Of a stretch of DNA of 5,461 nt, positions 5,366 through 5,461 are shown piece after piece. The notes beneath the pieces are model-generated. The model was not told where the DNA came from. It ran no database searches and saw only the letters and a program-made list of their open reading frames with translations. The position numbers were made by a program, and so were the translations under genes. The DNA is from Angelakisella sp. GTDB taxonomy: Bacteria; Bacillota; Clostridia; Oscillospirales; Ruminococcaceae. How positions within the stretch are numbered: the first letter of the stretch is position 1; each line of letters starts with the position of its first letter. Location: positions 1 to 5,461 of the forward strand of contig JAAWEO010000149.1 in the NCBI GenBank assembly GCA_022794295.1, written 5' to 3'.

Positions 5366-5461
5366 CGGCGCAGCACCATACCCGAAGCCCAACGCCCAGT
5401 ACCGGGTAGCCTTTCTGTCACCGGACATCAGTCCGGTCCGGGTCCAGGGCGGACAGCGCCT
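5366..5461 (-). repeat. Inverted repeat, right copy (runs off the window)
   Basis: This is the minus-strand counterpart of 302-397, matching at 87 of 96 positions. The 69 bases nearest the window end (5393-5461) differ from the left copy only at 5428. Identity fades toward 5366, which marks the inner boundary. The match is still perfect where the window stops, so the element surely continues. The hairpin at 5420-5437 keeps its 7 bp stem, with loop TGAT instead of TGGT. It lies upstream of the TtcA-family promoter, and no gene is seen between it and that promoter. Confidence 0.85.

Noticed and set aside
5213..5428. Minus-strand frame through the right repeat into the TtcA-family gene
   Set aside because: It covers a near-perfect promoter and ribosome binding site and overlaps the start of a real gene. 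Its similarity to the left-end frame reflects the repeat.
302..5461. Composite transposon carrying the five genes
   Set aside because: There is no transposase, and the cargo is core housekeeping genes in a usual order. The terminal repeats are short and diverge at their inner edges, so independent repeat insertions are more likely.

Overview
The window reads as chromosomal DNA of a GC-rich, low-GC-lineage-type bacterium (Firmicutes, class Clostridia; an Oscillospiraceae-like gut anaerobe is my best guess). The pointers are an RNase M5 gene (a Firmicutes maturase), the comEC-holA gene order, strong AGGAGG ribosome binding sites, and a TtcA-type enzyme with the Cys-x-Cys variant. The placement is inference from protein character, not from a search.

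All five supported genes lie on the minus strand, so the window is transcribed right to left. From the right: one copy of an inverted repeat (5366-5461, running off the edge), a near-consensus extended -10 promoter (5313-5341), and a TtcA-family tRNA-thiolation gene (4408-5280). An AT-rich gap (4298-4407) holds a second promoter candidate, a small palindrome and a strong ribosome binding site. Then comes a tightly overlapped four-gene operon: a 59-residue ribbon-helix-helix protein (4118-4297), a ComEC/Rec2-like membrane protein (2055-4121), the DNA polymerase III delta subunit HolA (1018-2058) and RNase M5 (401-1018). Each junction overlaps by 1 to 4 bases (GTGA, ATGA, TAATG), so translation is probably coupled along the whole operon.

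The left 400 bases hold no convincing gene. They contain the second copy of the inverted repeat (302-397), starting 3 bases past the rnmV stop, and several hairpin-forming segments and palindromes. The two copies match at 87 of 96 positions and bracket the five genes. The right copy is cut by the window end exactly where the alignment stops, so the full element is probably longer.

Functionally the genes are mostly housekeeping: clamp loading (HolA), 5S rRNA maturation (RNase M5), tRNA thiolation (TtcA family) and a DNA-uptake channel homologue. The points most worth following up are the dispersed, structured repeat; the small DNA-binding protein coupled to comEC; and a ComEC whose C-terminal nuclease-like domain has lost its metal-binding motifs. 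I did not find convincing evidence of a wholly new system.
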